This document shows, in pieces, positions 18,720-27,925 of a stretch of 64,000 nt of DNA. The translations under genes and the position numbers were made by a program. The notes under the pieces were generated by a model. It worked only from the letters and a program-made list of their open reading frames with translations, had not been told where the DNA came from and did no database searches. Source of the stretch: CAZSWS01 sp964610765 (lineage in GTDB: Bacteria > Bacteroidota > Bacteroidia > Bacteroidales > Tannerellaceae); the NCBI GenBank assembly GCA_964610765.1, contig CAZSWS010000003.1, positions 1 through 64,000 on the forward strand, read 5' to 3'. Numbering within the stretch: position 1 is the stretch's first letter; the number at the start of each line of letters is the position of its first letter.

Positions 18720-18752
18720 AAAGAAAGGTCGCCTATTTGACGACCTTTCTTT
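18720..18752 (-). terminator. Terminator of tRNA-Lys transcript
   Basis: 12-bp perfect stem AAAGAAAGGTCG / CGACCTTTCTTT with 9-nt loop, directly downstream of the tRNA on the minus strand and followed there by GTTTTTCTC. Confidence 0.85.
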
Positions 18753-18756
18753 CGTG

Positions 18757-18829
18757 TGATCCGCCTGGGGTTCGAACCCAGGACCCCATCCTTAAAAGGG
18801 ATGTGCTCTACCTGCTGAGCTAGCGAATC
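18757..18829 (-). tRNA. tRNA-Lys (anticodon UUU)
   Basis: Cloverleaf on the minus strand: acceptor GATTCGC/GCGGATC, D-arm GCTCAGCAGGTAGAGC, anticodon stem-loop with CTTTTAA loop giving UUU, T-arm with GGTTCGAAC. CCA is not encoded. Confidence 0.97.
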
Positions 18830-18993
18830 ATCCTGTGCGATTACTTCTGTAATGCGGTTGCAAAGGTAATACTATTTTTTAAACATGCAAGACCTTGGCG
18901 TTTTTTTATATTCAATTAGGCTAATTTGGGTAAATGCGCAGGTGGATGAACTTTTTTTATAACTTTACCGAAATACTAATTTAAAATATTACA

Positions 18994-19956
18994 ATGATGG
19001 TCTTTACCAGAAGAATTCTTTTCTTTTTTATCTCTTCATTGATGTTGATTTCTTGTGCTTCTAATCAGAAAAAAGAAAGACAAGTTGAGCCGGATGCATC
19101 GTTCGATATCCCCTTATCGGACATGTCTGCACGTGATCCCTTTATTTTTGTAGACCCAGCTACTGAGATGTATTATTTGCCTGTTAATGGTGGTACGAAT
19201 GTGAAAATGTACCAAAGTAAGGATTTAAAGATGTGGAAAAGTCTAGGAGTGGTTTTTCAACCGGAAGATGATTTCTGGGGGAAGACTGATTTTTGGGCAC
19301 CGGATTTATACTTGTATAAAGGTAAATATCATTTGTTTGTGACATTTAGCGGAGAAAATAAAATACGTGGTACGTCGATTTTAGTCGCTGATGAAGCTGC
19401 GGGACCGTATACTCCATTAGTGAACAAACCCACGACACCCGACGATTGGATGGCTTTAGATGGTGCGCTTTATGTGGACGATAAAGGTACTCCTTGGCAT
19501 TTATACTGCCATGAATGGCTGCAGGTGAAAGATGGTGAGATAATAGCTCAGCAACTGACAGCTGATTTGACCGAAACGGCCGGTGAACCTATTCTTTTGT
19601 TTAAAGCCTCGGAAGCTCCTTGGACGCCTGATGATAAAAAGGATGGAAATTATGTTACCGATGCACCGGTGATTAATAAAATGGCTGATGGCAAGCTGGT
19701 AATGACTTGGTCTAGTTTTGATGATAAAAACAAATACAATATTGGCGTTTGCTACTCTGAGAATGGCGTATTAGGTCCTTGGGTACATGATGAAAAACCG
19801 TTGGTAGACAATAACGGCGGACATGCGATGCTATTTGCCGATTTTGACGGTCAAATGCATATCTCCTATCATTCTCCGAACGACGGTGGACCGGCAAGAA
19901 TCATGATAGAGCCCGTTAAGTATGAAAACGGCAAGCTCTCTATCATACGTAAATAA
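18994..19956 (+). CDS. Glycoside hydrolase family 43 lipoprotein
   Basis: 320 residues. Lipobox at LMLISC (Cys21), so probably anchored in the outer membrane or periplasm. Five-bladed propeller features of GH43: general-base Asp in SARDPFIF (D48) and the pKa-modulating Asp in MALDGALY (D156). At the position where the general acid Glu normally sits (EGP/EAP) the sequence reads VTDAPVI (D223), so an Asp replaces the Glu or the acid is elsewhere. GH43 enzymes act on arabinan, xylan or galactan side chains; I cannot assign the substrate. Followed by an M28 peptidase 50 bp downstream. No SusC/SusD pair is nearby. Confidence 0.85.
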   Translation: MMVFTRRILFFFISSLMLISCASNQKKERQVEPDASFDIPLSDMSARDPFIFVDPATEMYYLPVNGGTNVKMYQSKDLKMWKSLGVVFQPEDDFWGKTDFWAPDLYLYKGKYHLFVTFSGENKIRGTSILVADEAAGPYTPLVNKPTTPDDWMALDGALYVDDKGTPWHLYCHEWLQVKDGEIIAQQLTADLTETAGEPILLFKASEAPWTPDDKKDGNYVTDAPVINKMADGKLVMTWSSFDDKNKYNIGVCYSENGVLGPWVHDEKPLVDNNGGHAMLFADFDGQMHISYHSPNDGGPARIMIEPVKYENGKLSIIRK

Positions 19957-20006
19957 GCAGGCTGTATATTACTTTCTGAAATAGCTACCTATAATTTATA
20001 TGCGTC

Positions 20007-21581
20007 ATGCAAAAAACTTTATCCGTTATTTTTCTTGTTTTTTTCTTATTTACTAATTGTTTGCATGCTCAGGATGTACCCGTCAAGGGGTTGAATCAGA
20101 TATCTGAGCCGATGGTTAAAGAGCTGATTGATTATTTAGCTGCTGATGATATGCGTGGGCGGTCTACACCAAGTGTTGAGCTTGATAAAGCAGCTGACTA
20201 TATTGCTTCAAAGCTCAAGGAATATGGCGTAAAGCCCGTCAATAAATCTTATTTTCAATCATTGCCTTTTGTTAGTAAAGACCTAGATGTTGACCAGTGT
20301 AGCTTTCTTCTAACAAAAGATGGAGTCAATCATGTATTTACATTAAAGAGTCATTTCACACCTTTATTTAATACCGTTTCAGGCAAGGTCAAAGGAGAGA
20401 TAGTCTTTGCCGGTTATGGTATTACTGCCCCGGAGTATAACTATGATGATTATAAGAATATAGACGTTAAGGGGAAAATAGTGCTTGTGATGAAGCAAGC
20501 GCCTCGCAAAAAAGATGCCGGTAGTGATTTTGCTACAAAAGAGGCAGCTAAATATGCTGATATAGACTATAAAGTCAAAAATGCAACTGAACATGGGGCT
20601 ATTGGGTTTCTACTTGTGACTGATCCAATTGATAATATAGCAATAACTGCACAGGGTTATTTGTGGAGAAGCTTATATATGAAGCACAATAGTAGCCCGA
20701 TTTATGAGTTGACTGAATCGTCTGAGAACACTCTACCTGCTGTTCAGGTTGGCTGGAAAATCATTGATGAAATAGTCGGAGGAGTAGACTCTTTGCGAAC
20801 CTTGCAAGAGAATATAGATGCAAACTTGAAACCTATTTCTTTCCCTATTGAAAATCAATCTCTTGAACTGGCAGTCTCATTAGATGAGAAAAGTTTTCCT
20901 TCAAAGAATGTTGTTGGTTGGATAGAAGGATCAGATGCTAAACTAAAGAAAGAGTTTGTTGTCGTAGGAGGGCATTATGACCATATCGGTGTATCGGATT
21001 TAGCCAATCACTTGAATGATTCAATCATGAATGGAGCTGACGATAATGCCTCGGGAACAGCAGCTGTGATGGCCATTGCCAAGGCTTTCAGTAAGTCCGG
21101 AAAGAAACCGGCCAGAAGTCTGGTGTTTATTCTATTTACAGCCGAAGAACGAGGGCTGTTAGGATCAACTTATTATACAAACAATCCTCTGTTTCCTTTA
21201 GAAAAAACGGTTGGTATGATTAATATGGATATGGTCGGACGGAATGGGACTGATACGCTCTATGTAGTAGGTGAAAAGTATAACCCTGAATTAACAAAGC
21301 TTGTGAATGCTGAAATACCTGAAGCCGGTCTCAAAAAAGAAGAAATGAGTTTTGATTTATATCAATCAAGTGATTATTATCCTTTCTATAAAAAAGGTAT
21401 TTCTGCCATTGGTTTTACCTCCGGCTTACATAACGACTATCATCGCGTAGGTGATAATCCTGATAAAATAAACCACACGAAAGTCCGTAAAATAGCACAA
21501 TTAGGCTATCGAGTGGCATGGAAAATGGCTAATTCGAATAATTATTTCAGTATTATAGAACCAGAAAAAAATAAAAAATGA
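20007..21581 (+). CDS. M28 family zinc aminopeptidase with PA insert
   Basis: 524 residues with signal peptide (VIFLVFFLFTNCLHAQ). A PA-type domain occupies about residues 110-250. The M28 metal ligands are all visible: GGHYDHIG (His, then Asp in GADDNASGTAAV), the catalytic EE pair in TAEERGLLGS, Asp in NMDMVGRNG and the final His in LHNDYHRVGD. It removes N-terminal amino acids from peptides in the periplasm or at the surface. Its stop overlaps the ATG of the next gene (ATGA at 21578-21581). Confidence 0.92.
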   Translation: MQKTLSVIFLVFFLFTNCLHAQDVPVKGLNQISEPMVKELIDYLAADDMRGRSTPSVELDKAADYIASKLKEYGVKPVNKSYFQSLPFVSKDLDVDQCSFLLTKDGVNHVFTLKSHFTPLFNTVSGKVKGEIVFAGYGITAPEYNYDDYKNIDVKGKIVLVMKQAPRKKDAGSDFATKEAAKYADIDYKVKNATEHGAIGFLLVTDPIDNIAITAQGYLWRSLYMKHNSSPIYELTESSENTLPAVQVGWKIIDEIVGGVDSLRTLQENIDANLKPISFPIENQSLELAVSLDEKSFPSKNVVGWIEGSDAKLKKEFVVVGGHYDHIGVSDLANHLNDSIMNGADDNASGTAAVMAIAKAFSKSGKKPARSLVFILFTAEERGLLGSTYYTNNPLFPLEKTVGMINMDMVGRNGTDTLYVVGEKYNPELTKLVNAEIPEAGLKKEEMSFDLYQSSDYYPFYKKGISAIGFTSGLHNDYHRVGDNPDKINHTKVRKIAQLGYRVAWKMANSNNYFSIIEPEKNKK

Positions 21582-22414
21582 ACATTAAGAAGTTGTTGTT
21601 TATTCCGGCACTGTTTTTTACCGTAGCTACGTTTGGTCAAAGTGTTGATTTGACCTTTAAACCCATTCCTAGTAAGAAGTATGCATTAGAGGTTAATTCG
21701 ACCATGAATATGGTGCAAAACATGTCAGGGATGGAGATGGAAATAAAAGTATCTTCGGTTGGTAAAGCCAAGATGGAGATTGAAAAAGTTGAATCGAACG
21801 GCGATTTTTCCGTCTTATTTACTTGGGATGAAATATCAGCTAACTCATCGGCTATGGGACAAGATACAACCATCCGGTTTGATAACTTAAACCTAAAGAT
21901 GCGAACAACGTATAATAATAAAGGGAAGATTCTGGAAAACGAGGTGCTTACACAAGCCTCTGGAGTTGCCGGAAATATGGTTAGTCAGTTAGCTACCGGA
22001 GTAAAGTTGCAGTCACTCCCTGGTAAGAAAACAGATAAAGGTGCTAAATGGACGGTGCAAACCAATGACACGATAAGCGCAATGGGCTCGCCATTTCCTA
22101 TCGCTACTACCTTTGAAGAAGGATATACTTTCGTAGGAAAAGAAACAAAAGAAGGAAAGGAATATTATCGAATCAATAGTAGTGGTCCGATGGAGATTTC
22201 AGCAGAAATTGCCCAAATGGGTATGAATATGACTATGGAAGGAAGCGGCATGAGTGATGCCTATTCACTTCATGATAAAACAACGTTGTTTCCTATTTAT
22301 GTTGAAACAAAGGTGGGGATAGATATGAGTATGGTGATTACGGGTGGGCAGAATATGGCTATTCCTATCACACAGAATACGGTGGCTACTGTTAAGTTTA
22401 TCGAGATTAAATAA
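21578..22414 (+). CDS. DUF6263-like exported protein
   Basis: 278 residues with signal peptide (MNIKKLLFIPALFFTVATFGQ). The rest is predicted beta-rich, with conserved-looking segments (ISANSSAMGQDTTIRF, LPGKKTDKGAKWTVQTND) and high Met content (NMTMEGSGMSDAY). It resembles DUF6263 exported proteins of Bacteroidetes, whose function is unknown. Translationally coupled to the M28 peptidase by a 4-bp overlap, so it may work with it. A strong terminator follows. Confidence 0.75.
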   Translation: MNIKKLLFIPALFFTVATFGQSVDLTFKPIPSKKYALEVNSTMNMVQNMSGMEMEIKVSSVGKAKMEIEKVESNGDFSVLFTWDEISANSSAMGQDTTIRFDNLNLKMRTTYNNKGKILENEVLTQASGVAGNMVSQLATGVKLQSLPGKKTDKGAKWTVQTNDTISAMGSPFPIATTFEEGYTFVGKETKEGKEYYRINSSGPMEISAEIAQMGMNMTMEGSGMSDAYSLHDKTTLFPIYVETKVGIDMSMVITGGQNMAIPITQNTVATVKFIEIK

Positions 22415-22440
22415 ACCAATCGTATTTGTAAGGTTATACA

Positions 22441-22470
22441 AAAAGGCATGCCAAGCGGTATGCCTTTTTT
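22441..22470 (+). terminator. Terminator after DUF6263 gene
   Basis: AAAAGGCAT...ATGCCTTTTTT hairpin 26 bp after the stop. Confidence 0.85.
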
Positions 22471-22951
22471 GTGTCGTAACAACAGTGCGTAATTCATTGT
22501 ATATGAGTGTGCTGTTTCGTTTTCCGGGATGAGTTGATCTACTGCTTTGATCGGATGCTTTTTTTTAGCTGTTGTTGAATCATTCGTTCGGTATATTCTT
22601 TTTGAAGAAAGAGTAGGGTGTTTTTTTATAAAGACAGTATTCAACTAAGCTTTTGAGCCTTGTAAGAAGAGCTTTTAACGAGGCTCAAAAGAGCTTCTTA
22701 CATTCGTTAAAAGCTCTTCTTACGTTCGTTGAAAGATTAGTTGAGTAGAGGGAATTAATTTATTCTCTCTATTCAAACAGGATAATCTGTTCTGATAAAC
22801 GGCTACTACTACGTAGAAAGTATCTGGTTTAGATGTTTTTAGACTGATTTAAAGACATAACCAATGAGGTTTAAGAAAGGTGAGATGTGTGGGGTGAACA
22901 GGTTGGGACTTTATGCTTATGAGGAAAACGAGGGGTTGATAACATACAATA
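22471..22951. other. Long convergent intergenic region holding repeat copy B
   Basis: No gene is supported. It holds repeat element B (22644-22750). About 77 bp beyond the units it holds the sequence AAGTATCTGGTT (22818-22829), which recurs at the same relative place after repeat copy C. Confidence 0.5.
22644..22750. repeat. Intergenic palindromic-unit repeat, copy B
   Basis: ACTAAGC, then four 22-bp units starting near 22651, 22673, 22695 and 22717, then GATTAGTTGAGTAG. Arms can pair within a unit or between units: TTTTGAGCC of unit 1 matches GGCTCAAAA of unit 2, TTTTAACGA of unit 2 matches TCGTTAAAA of unit 3. Same layout as copies at 1238 and 49331. Confidence 0.85.
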
Positions 22952-22982
22952 AAAAAAGGCATACGGTGAAGTATGCCTTTTT
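22952..22982 (-). terminator. Terminator of SPOR lipoprotein gene
   Basis: AAAAAAGGCATAC-ggtgaa-GTATGCCTTTTT, 23 bp beyond the stop of the minus-strand gene. Confidence 0.85.
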
Positions 22983-23004
22983 AGTGTATTGAGGAGTTTT
23001 TCTC

Positions 23005-23490
23005 TTAGTTTTGTCTTTCTAGCAGCCATGCATCCTGAAAGTTAGGAGCATATTTTGCTTTTACTGCGTCGCGGCTTTCAGCTGCTTCAGCTCTGCTGTC
23101 AAAGCTCGTGATGATTACGCGCAACATGCCTTGTTCGTTCTCTCCAAGAACCGGTTTGTAGCCATCGTTAGCTAAGCGTTCTTTTAAAGAGTAGGCATTT
23201 GTTTTATTTTGGAAACTACCAACAACCACACTGAACTTTCTCAAACCCGATGCGTCTTCTCCTTGATAAGCATTGATTCTTTCTGTACGAGTTGTTTGAT
23301 TAGCCGAAGTCTTAGGTTTAGAAACAGGCGTTATGCTTACTTCTTCTTTTTCTTCTTCAACTACTGGTGAGGTCATCTCACGCTCTTTTGCTTGTTCATA
23401 AGCAGCTTTGTATGCACTTTGTTTAGCTTTACAAGAACCTAAGGCTAAAATAGTAGCAGCCGCTATTGTGTATAACAAAATTTTATTCAT
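23005..23490 (-). CDS. SPOR-domain lipoprotein
   Basis: 161 residues. Lipobox in ILALGSCKAK (Cys20), a Lys/Glu/Thr-rich linker (about 25-85), then a SPOR domain (KFSVVVGSFQNKTNAYSLKERLANDG... to LRVIITSFDSRAEAAESRDAVK). SPOR domains bind septal peptidoglycan lacking stem peptides, so the protein probably localises to the division site. Own TATCTTTG promoter and own terminator. Confidence 0.92.
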   Translation of the reverse strand: MNKILLYTIAAATILALGSCKAKQSAYKAAYEQAKEREMTSPVVEEEKEEVSITPVSKPKTSANQTTRTERINAYQGEDASGLRKFSVVVGSFQNKTNAYSLKERLANDGYKPVLGENEQGMLRVIITSFDSRAEAAESRDAVKAKYAPNFQDAWLLERQN

Positions 23491-23525
23491 ACTGTAAAAT
23501 AATTAGGTTGTTCAATTAATAACCA

Positions 23526-23533
23526 CAAAGATA
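23526..23533 (-). promoter_or_regulatory. Promoter -7 box of SPOR gene
   Basis: Minus-strand TATCTTTG, exact match, 36 bp upstream of the ATG. Confidence 0.7.
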
Positions 23534-23586
23534 TAATTTTAATTAGTATTTTCGCATCTATATTACAATATATTAGAACAAAAATT

Positions 23587-25677
23587 ATGAAGAAGGTAAC
23601 GATTGGAAGTATCATGGCAGTATCTATTTTATTGGGTTCATGCTCTCCCCAGGCAGAAAAAGAGGAAAAGGCTCCGTTGATTGAACGACCTACGCCTACT
23701 ATCACTGATGGGAAGCTGACTCCTGAAGTTTTATATAGTATGTCACGCGTAAGTGGTGCAAAGCTTTCGCCCGATGGCAAAAAGGTTTTGTATGGAGCTT
23801 CCTTTTTTAGTATAGAACAGAATAAGGGAAATCGAGAACTATTCACGGTAGATGTTGATGGAAACAATAAGAAACAGTTGACACAGACACCACAGAGTGA
23901 GCAAAATGCTGTATGGTTTAACGGTGGAAAAGAAATTGCTTTTCTATCTTCAGAAAGCGGTTCGTCTCAGATATGGCTAATGAGTGCTGACGGGACGAAT
24001 AGGCGACGGGTGAGCAACTATGCCGGGGGAGTCCACGGCTTTGCCTTTTCTCCGGATGCCAGTCAGTTGTTATTTATCAGTGAGATTGCAGTTAAGGGGC
24101 AAACGAAAGATATCTATCTGGATTTGCCACAAGCAACAGGTAGGATTGTAAAAGACCTGATGTATAAGCATTGGGACGAATGGGTAGAAACAATACCTCA
24201 TCCTTTTCTAGCTTCATTCGACGGAAAAATGATGGGTGAAGCAAAAGATATCATGGAAGGTGAGCCTTATGAATGTCCGATGAAACCCTTCGGAGGAATT
24301 GACGATTTCTCCTGGTCGCCTGATGGTCAGCAAATCGTGTATGTAAGCCGTAAAAAGACCGGTCTTGAATATGCAATATCTACCAATTCGGATTTGTATT
24401 TATACGATATAAGTTCCGGCACTACTCGTAATTTGACAGAAGGCATGATGGGATATGACACGGCACCCCAGTTTTCTCCTGACGGTAAGTCGTTGGCATG
24501 GATTAGCCAAGAGCGGGATGGGTACGAGTCTGATAAAACTCGCCTATTTATGATGGATATGTCTTCAGGTGATAAAACTTATATGACCGATGCATTCGAT
24601 TATAATGTCGATGGTTTCTTATGGGATGAAGATGGACAATCTTTTTATTTCATAGCTTGTAAAGAAGCACTTACGCATATTTGGCAAATGGGTATGGATA
24701 AGCAAATCCGTCAAATAACCAGCGGACAATATGACTATGTAGGTTTGGATGTAGTTGCCGGAAATATGATTGGTGTACGTCAATCTATGCAAGACCCGGC
24801 TGAAATATTCAGTATCAACATGGAAAATGGTGAGGCCGTAGAGATAAGCTTTGAGAATAAAGAAATCTTGGCGCAGCTAGACCGACCGACTATAGAACCA
24901 CGTTGGATTAAAACAACGGATGGAAAAGAGATGCTTACTTGGGTTGTTTTGCCTCCTAACTTCGATCCGAAGAAAAAATATCCCGCCTTGTTATATTGTC
25001 AGGGTGGTCCACAAAACACCGTTAGCCAGTTTTGGAGTTATCGTTGGAATCCGTGTATCATGTCGCACAACGACTATATTGTAGTCTTACCTAACCGTCG
25101 CGGATTGCCCGGATTTGGTCAGGAATGGTTGGAACAAATCAGTGGTGATTATGGTGGTCAAAACATGAAAGACTATTTCTCTGCAATTGATGCAATGGCT
25201 AAAGAACCCTATGTTGATGCCGACAGGCTAGGTGCTGTAGGTGCCAGCTATGGAGGATTCTCCGTTTATTGGTTAGCCGGACATCATGAAAAGCGTTTTA
25301 AAGCATTTATTGCACACGCCGGTATTTTCAATCTGGAGCAACAATATTTGGAAACAGAAGAAATGTGGTTTGCCAACTGGGATATGGGGGGTGCTTATTG
25401 GGATAAAAGTAATGCGGTAGCTCAGCGAACGTATGCCAACTCTCCTCATTTGTTTGTTGATAAATGGGATACGCCTATCCTTGTAACGCATGGTGAGAAA
25501 GACTTTCGTATCTTGGCATCACAAGGTATGAGTGCCTTTAATGCTGCAAAACTACGGGGTGTGCCAACAGAAATGTTAATTTATCCGGACGAAAATCATT
25601 GGATATTGCAGCCACAAAATGGTGTTTTGTTTCAGCGTGTGTTCTTCTCCTGGTTAGACCAATGGTTGAAAAACTAA
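23587..25677 (+). CDS. S9 family prolyl oligopeptidase-like peptidase (DPP type)
   Basis: 696 residues. Lipobox in ILLGSCSPQ (Cys19). Residues 40-420 are a beta-propeller of WD-like PD40 repeats (KLSPDGKKVLYGAS, FAFSPDASQLLFIS, DFSWSPDGQQIVYVSR). Residues 440-696 are the alpha/beta hydrolase domain with nucleophile in GASYGGFSVY, Asp in HGEKDFRI and His in PDENHWIL. It removes dipeptides or cleaves short peptides at the cell envelope; similar to dipeptidyl-peptidases of P. gingivalis. Divergent from the SPOR gene, and 19 bp before upp. Confidence 0.93.
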   Translation: MKKVTIGSIMAVSILLGSCSPQAEKEEKAPLIERPTPTITDGKLTPEVLYSMSRVSGAKLSPDGKKVLYGASFFSIEQNKGNRELFTVDVDGNNKKQLTQTPQSEQNAVWFNGGKEIAFLSSESGSSQIWLMSADGTNRRRVSNYAGGVHGFAFSPDASQLLFISEIAVKGQTKDIYLDLPQATGRIVKDLMYKHWDEWVETIPHPFLASFDGKMMGEAKDIMEGEPYECPMKPFGGIDDFSWSPDGQQIVYVSRKKTGLEYAISTNSDLYLYDISSGTTRNLTEGMMGYDTAPQFSPDGKSLAWISQERDGYESDKTRLFMMDMSSGDKTYMTDAFDYNVDGFLWDEDGQSFYFIACKEALTHIWQMGMDKQIRQITSGQYDYVGLDVVAGNMIGVRQSMQDPAEIFSINMENGEAVEISFENKEILAQLDRPTIEPRWIKTTDGKEMLTWVVLPPNFDPKKKYPALLYCQGGPQNTVSQFWSYRWNPCIMSHNDYIVVLPNRRGLPGFGQEWLEQISGDYGGQNMKDYFSAIDAMAKEPYVDADRLGAVGASYGGFSVYWLAGHHEKRFKAFIAHAGIFNLEQQYLETEEMWFANWDMGGAYWDKSNAVAQRTYANSPHLFVDKWDTPILVTHGEKDFRILASQGMSAFNAAKLRGVPTEMLIYPDENHWILQPQNGVLFQRVFFSWLDQWLKN

Positions 25678-25696
25678 AAAAGGAGTGTAGCATACG

Positions 25697-26347
25697 ATGG
25701 AGATTATAAATATTGGTGATACAAACACCATAATCAATCATTTTGTTTCAGAACTTCGTAATGTACAGATTCAAACCGACCGTTTGCGCTTTAGAAGAAA
25801 TATTGAGCGTATCGGAGAATTGATGGCGTATGAGATAAGTAAGCGATTTACATATAGTATGAAGCCAATCCAAAGTCCGTTGGGTGTATCTATGATGAGT
25901 ACGCCCGATGACGAAGTGGTGTTGGCTACTATTTTACGTGCCGGTTTGCCTTTTCACCAAGGGTTTTTAAATTGTTTGGACTATGCGGAAAATGCGTTTG
26001 TTTCTGCCTATCGAAAGTATAAAGACCGCTTGAATTTTGATATACATATTGAATATATAGCCTCTCCTTCTATAGAAGGGAAGACGTTGATTATGATAGA
26101 TCCTATGTTAGCCACCGGGAGTTCCATGGATTTGGCTTACCAAGCCATGTTGACCAAGGGAACCCCCAGTCAGATTCATGTAGCCAGTGTCATAGCCAGC
26201 AAACCTTCTATTGAGTATATCGAAGAAAATATGCCACAGAATACAACTGTTTGGATAGCAGCGTTAGATGATGAGCTAGACGAACATTCGTATATTGTAC
26301 CCGGTCTGGGAGACGCCGGAGACTTGGCTTATGGAGAGAAAATTTAG
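25697..26347 (+). CDS. upp: Uracil phosphoribosyltransferase
   Basis: 216 residues. Salvage enzyme converting uracil and PRPP to UMP. The PRPP-binding loop is present (IMIDPMLATGSSMD, about 132-145), as are the uracil-binding C-terminal motif (PGLGDAGDLAYG) and ATILRAGLPF. A purine-rich AAAAAAGGAG at 25677-25685 lies 11 bp upstream of the ATG and may aid initiation. Likely co-transcribed with the S9 peptidase. Confidence 0.96.
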   Translation: MEIINIGDTNTIINHFVSELRNVQIQTDRLRFRRNIERIGELMAYEISKRFTYSMKPIQSPLGVSMMSTPDDEVVLATILRAGLPFHQGFLNCLDYAENAFVSAYRKYKDRLNFDIHIEYIASPSIEGKTLIMIDPMLATGSSMDLAYQAMLTKGTPSQIHVASVIASKPSIEYIEENMPQNTTVWIAALDDELDEHSYIVPGLGDAGDLAYGEKI

Positions 26348-26353
26348 ATCATT

Positions 26354-26395
26354 GAGAAGGGGTGTGAGCCAACATGTTCAAGCCTCTTCTCTTCA
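26354..26395 (+). terminator. Probable terminator after upp
   Basis: GAGAAGgGG ... CCtCTTCTC pairs with a 20-nt loop and is followed by TTCATCTTTT; moderate strength. Confidence 0.45.
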
Positions 26396-26424
26396 TCTTT
26401 TAACGATAATCAAAATACTAGACC

Positions 26425-27906
26425 ATGACTTATGGTGATTTGTTTTCACATGAACTGAAGAAAGGACTTCGTTCAAAAGCTTTTTATAAAAATCTCTTTA
26501 CAAATATTCTTTATGGGCTGTTTGGCGTTTATATGCTTGGCGTTTTGCTCTTTACCGGGTTTTTCCTGGATAGAATTTTAGAAGAGGTATCCAATGAGTA
26601 TAACCCTACAGAGCTGATACTAAGGGGGCTGATTTATATAATCTTGTTGAGTGTGACTTTACGGTTTTTGATGCAACAACTAAGTACGGTTGCGATACAA
26701 AACTACCTGACACTTCCGGTTAAACGTTCTAAACTGATTCATTTCTTATTGCTCAAACCGCTGATAAATCCGGTCAACTACTTTTCTCTTTTATTGATTG
26801 TTCCTTTGGCTATACGCTCAACAGCGGCTTATTATGATGGATTTACTGCATTCCGATTTGTTTTGTTAGTCATTTTTGTCATGTGGTTTGACTCTTTTCT
26901 GACAGCTTTTTTAAAGCGAAAGTTTGGAATGAGTATATGGGGAATACTAGCCATTATCCTTTGTCTTGGAGGTGTTTTTGCTTTAGACTATTTTAAACTG
27001 GTCCCCTTCTCTGATTGGTCGTCAGTCATTTTCGAATTTGCTTTGTTTTCACCCTTTGGCTTAATCATTCCTTTGACTTTAGTAGCTATAGCCTATGGGT
27101 TGAACCTGCTTTATTTTAGGCAAAACTATTATTTAGACACCTTTAATCGTTCTACATCTGACTCGGCTTTAGGAATGAATAATCTTTCTTTTTTAGATCG
27201 GTTTGGTAAGCTGGGAAGTATTATAGAGCTGGAAATTAAACTGATATTGCGTCATAAACGGACGAAACAGGTTTTATATACGACCGGATTTTTCTTACTG
27301 TATGGGTTGATTTTTTATCCAAGAATGGAACTCTATGAGGGAGGTATGTTGTTTTTTGCAGCCATCTTTATCACGGGATTTATGATGTTTCTGTTTGGAC
27401 AATGGCTCATCGCCTGGGACGGTATGTACTTTGATGGTATGATGACACAAAACATTTCGGCACGTGAGTATATCGAGGCGAATTATTATTTGATGAGTGG
27501 CTTTTGTATATTAAGTTTTATCTTGACCACGCCTTATTTTTTCTTTGGGATGAAAATTGTTTATCTGCACGTGGCTGCTCTTATGGTGAACTTAGGGCTC
27601 AATGTTTTTTTCTATGTTTTTCTGGCTACCTATAATACGAAGCCTTTAGACCTTAGTAAAGGAAATACGATGAACACTCAGGGTATGACCATTAAGAACT
27701 TCTTGGTGATATTTCCGGTTATTGTTCTGCCATGGGGGTCTATTGCTTTATTAAATCTGTTTTTCTCTTTTGAAATTTCACTGCTTATCATGGGGATGTT
27801 AGGTTTTGTGGGATTGTTGTTTCATAAGCAGTTGTTGAATATCTGTGTAAAACAATTTCAACGAAGGAAATACCTGCTTGCTGAGAGCTACCGTGAAAGT
27901 GAATAA
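26425..27906 (+). CDS. DUF5687 ABC-transporter-like membrane subunit
   Basis: 493 residues with about twelve hydrophobic segments spread over the whole chain (for example YGLFGVYMLGVLLFTGFFL, IIPLTLVAIAYGLNLLYF). Matches the layout of DUF5687 permease subunits. An ATP-binding subunit follows 19 bp downstream, so the two form an export-type ABC transporter in the inner membrane. Substrate unknown. Confidence 0.85.
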   Translation: MTYGDLFSHELKKGLRSKAFYKNLFTNILYGLFGVYMLGVLLFTGFFLDRILEEVSNEYNPTELILRGLIYIILLSVTLRFLMQQLSTVAIQNYLTLPVKRSKLIHFLLLKPLINPVNYFSLLLIVPLAIRSTAAYYDGFTAFRFVLLVIFVMWFDSFLTAFLKRKFGMSIWGILAIILCLGGVFALDYFKLVPFSDWSSVIFEFALFSPFGLIIPLTLVAIAYGLNLLYFRQNYYLDTFNRSTSDSALGMNNLSFLDRFGKLGSIIELEIKLILRHKRTKQVLYTTGFFLLYGLIFYPRMELYEGGMLFFAAIFITGFMMFLFGQWLIAWDGMYFDGMMTQNISAREYIEANYYLMSGFCILSFILTTPYFFFGMKIVYLHVAALMVNLGLNVFFYVFLATYNTKPLDLSKGNTMNTQGMTIKNFLVIFPVIVLPWGSIALLNLFFSFEISLLIMGMLGFVGLLFHKQLLNICVKQFQRRKYLLAESYRESE

Positions 27907-27925
27907 ATAAAAAAACATACATACG

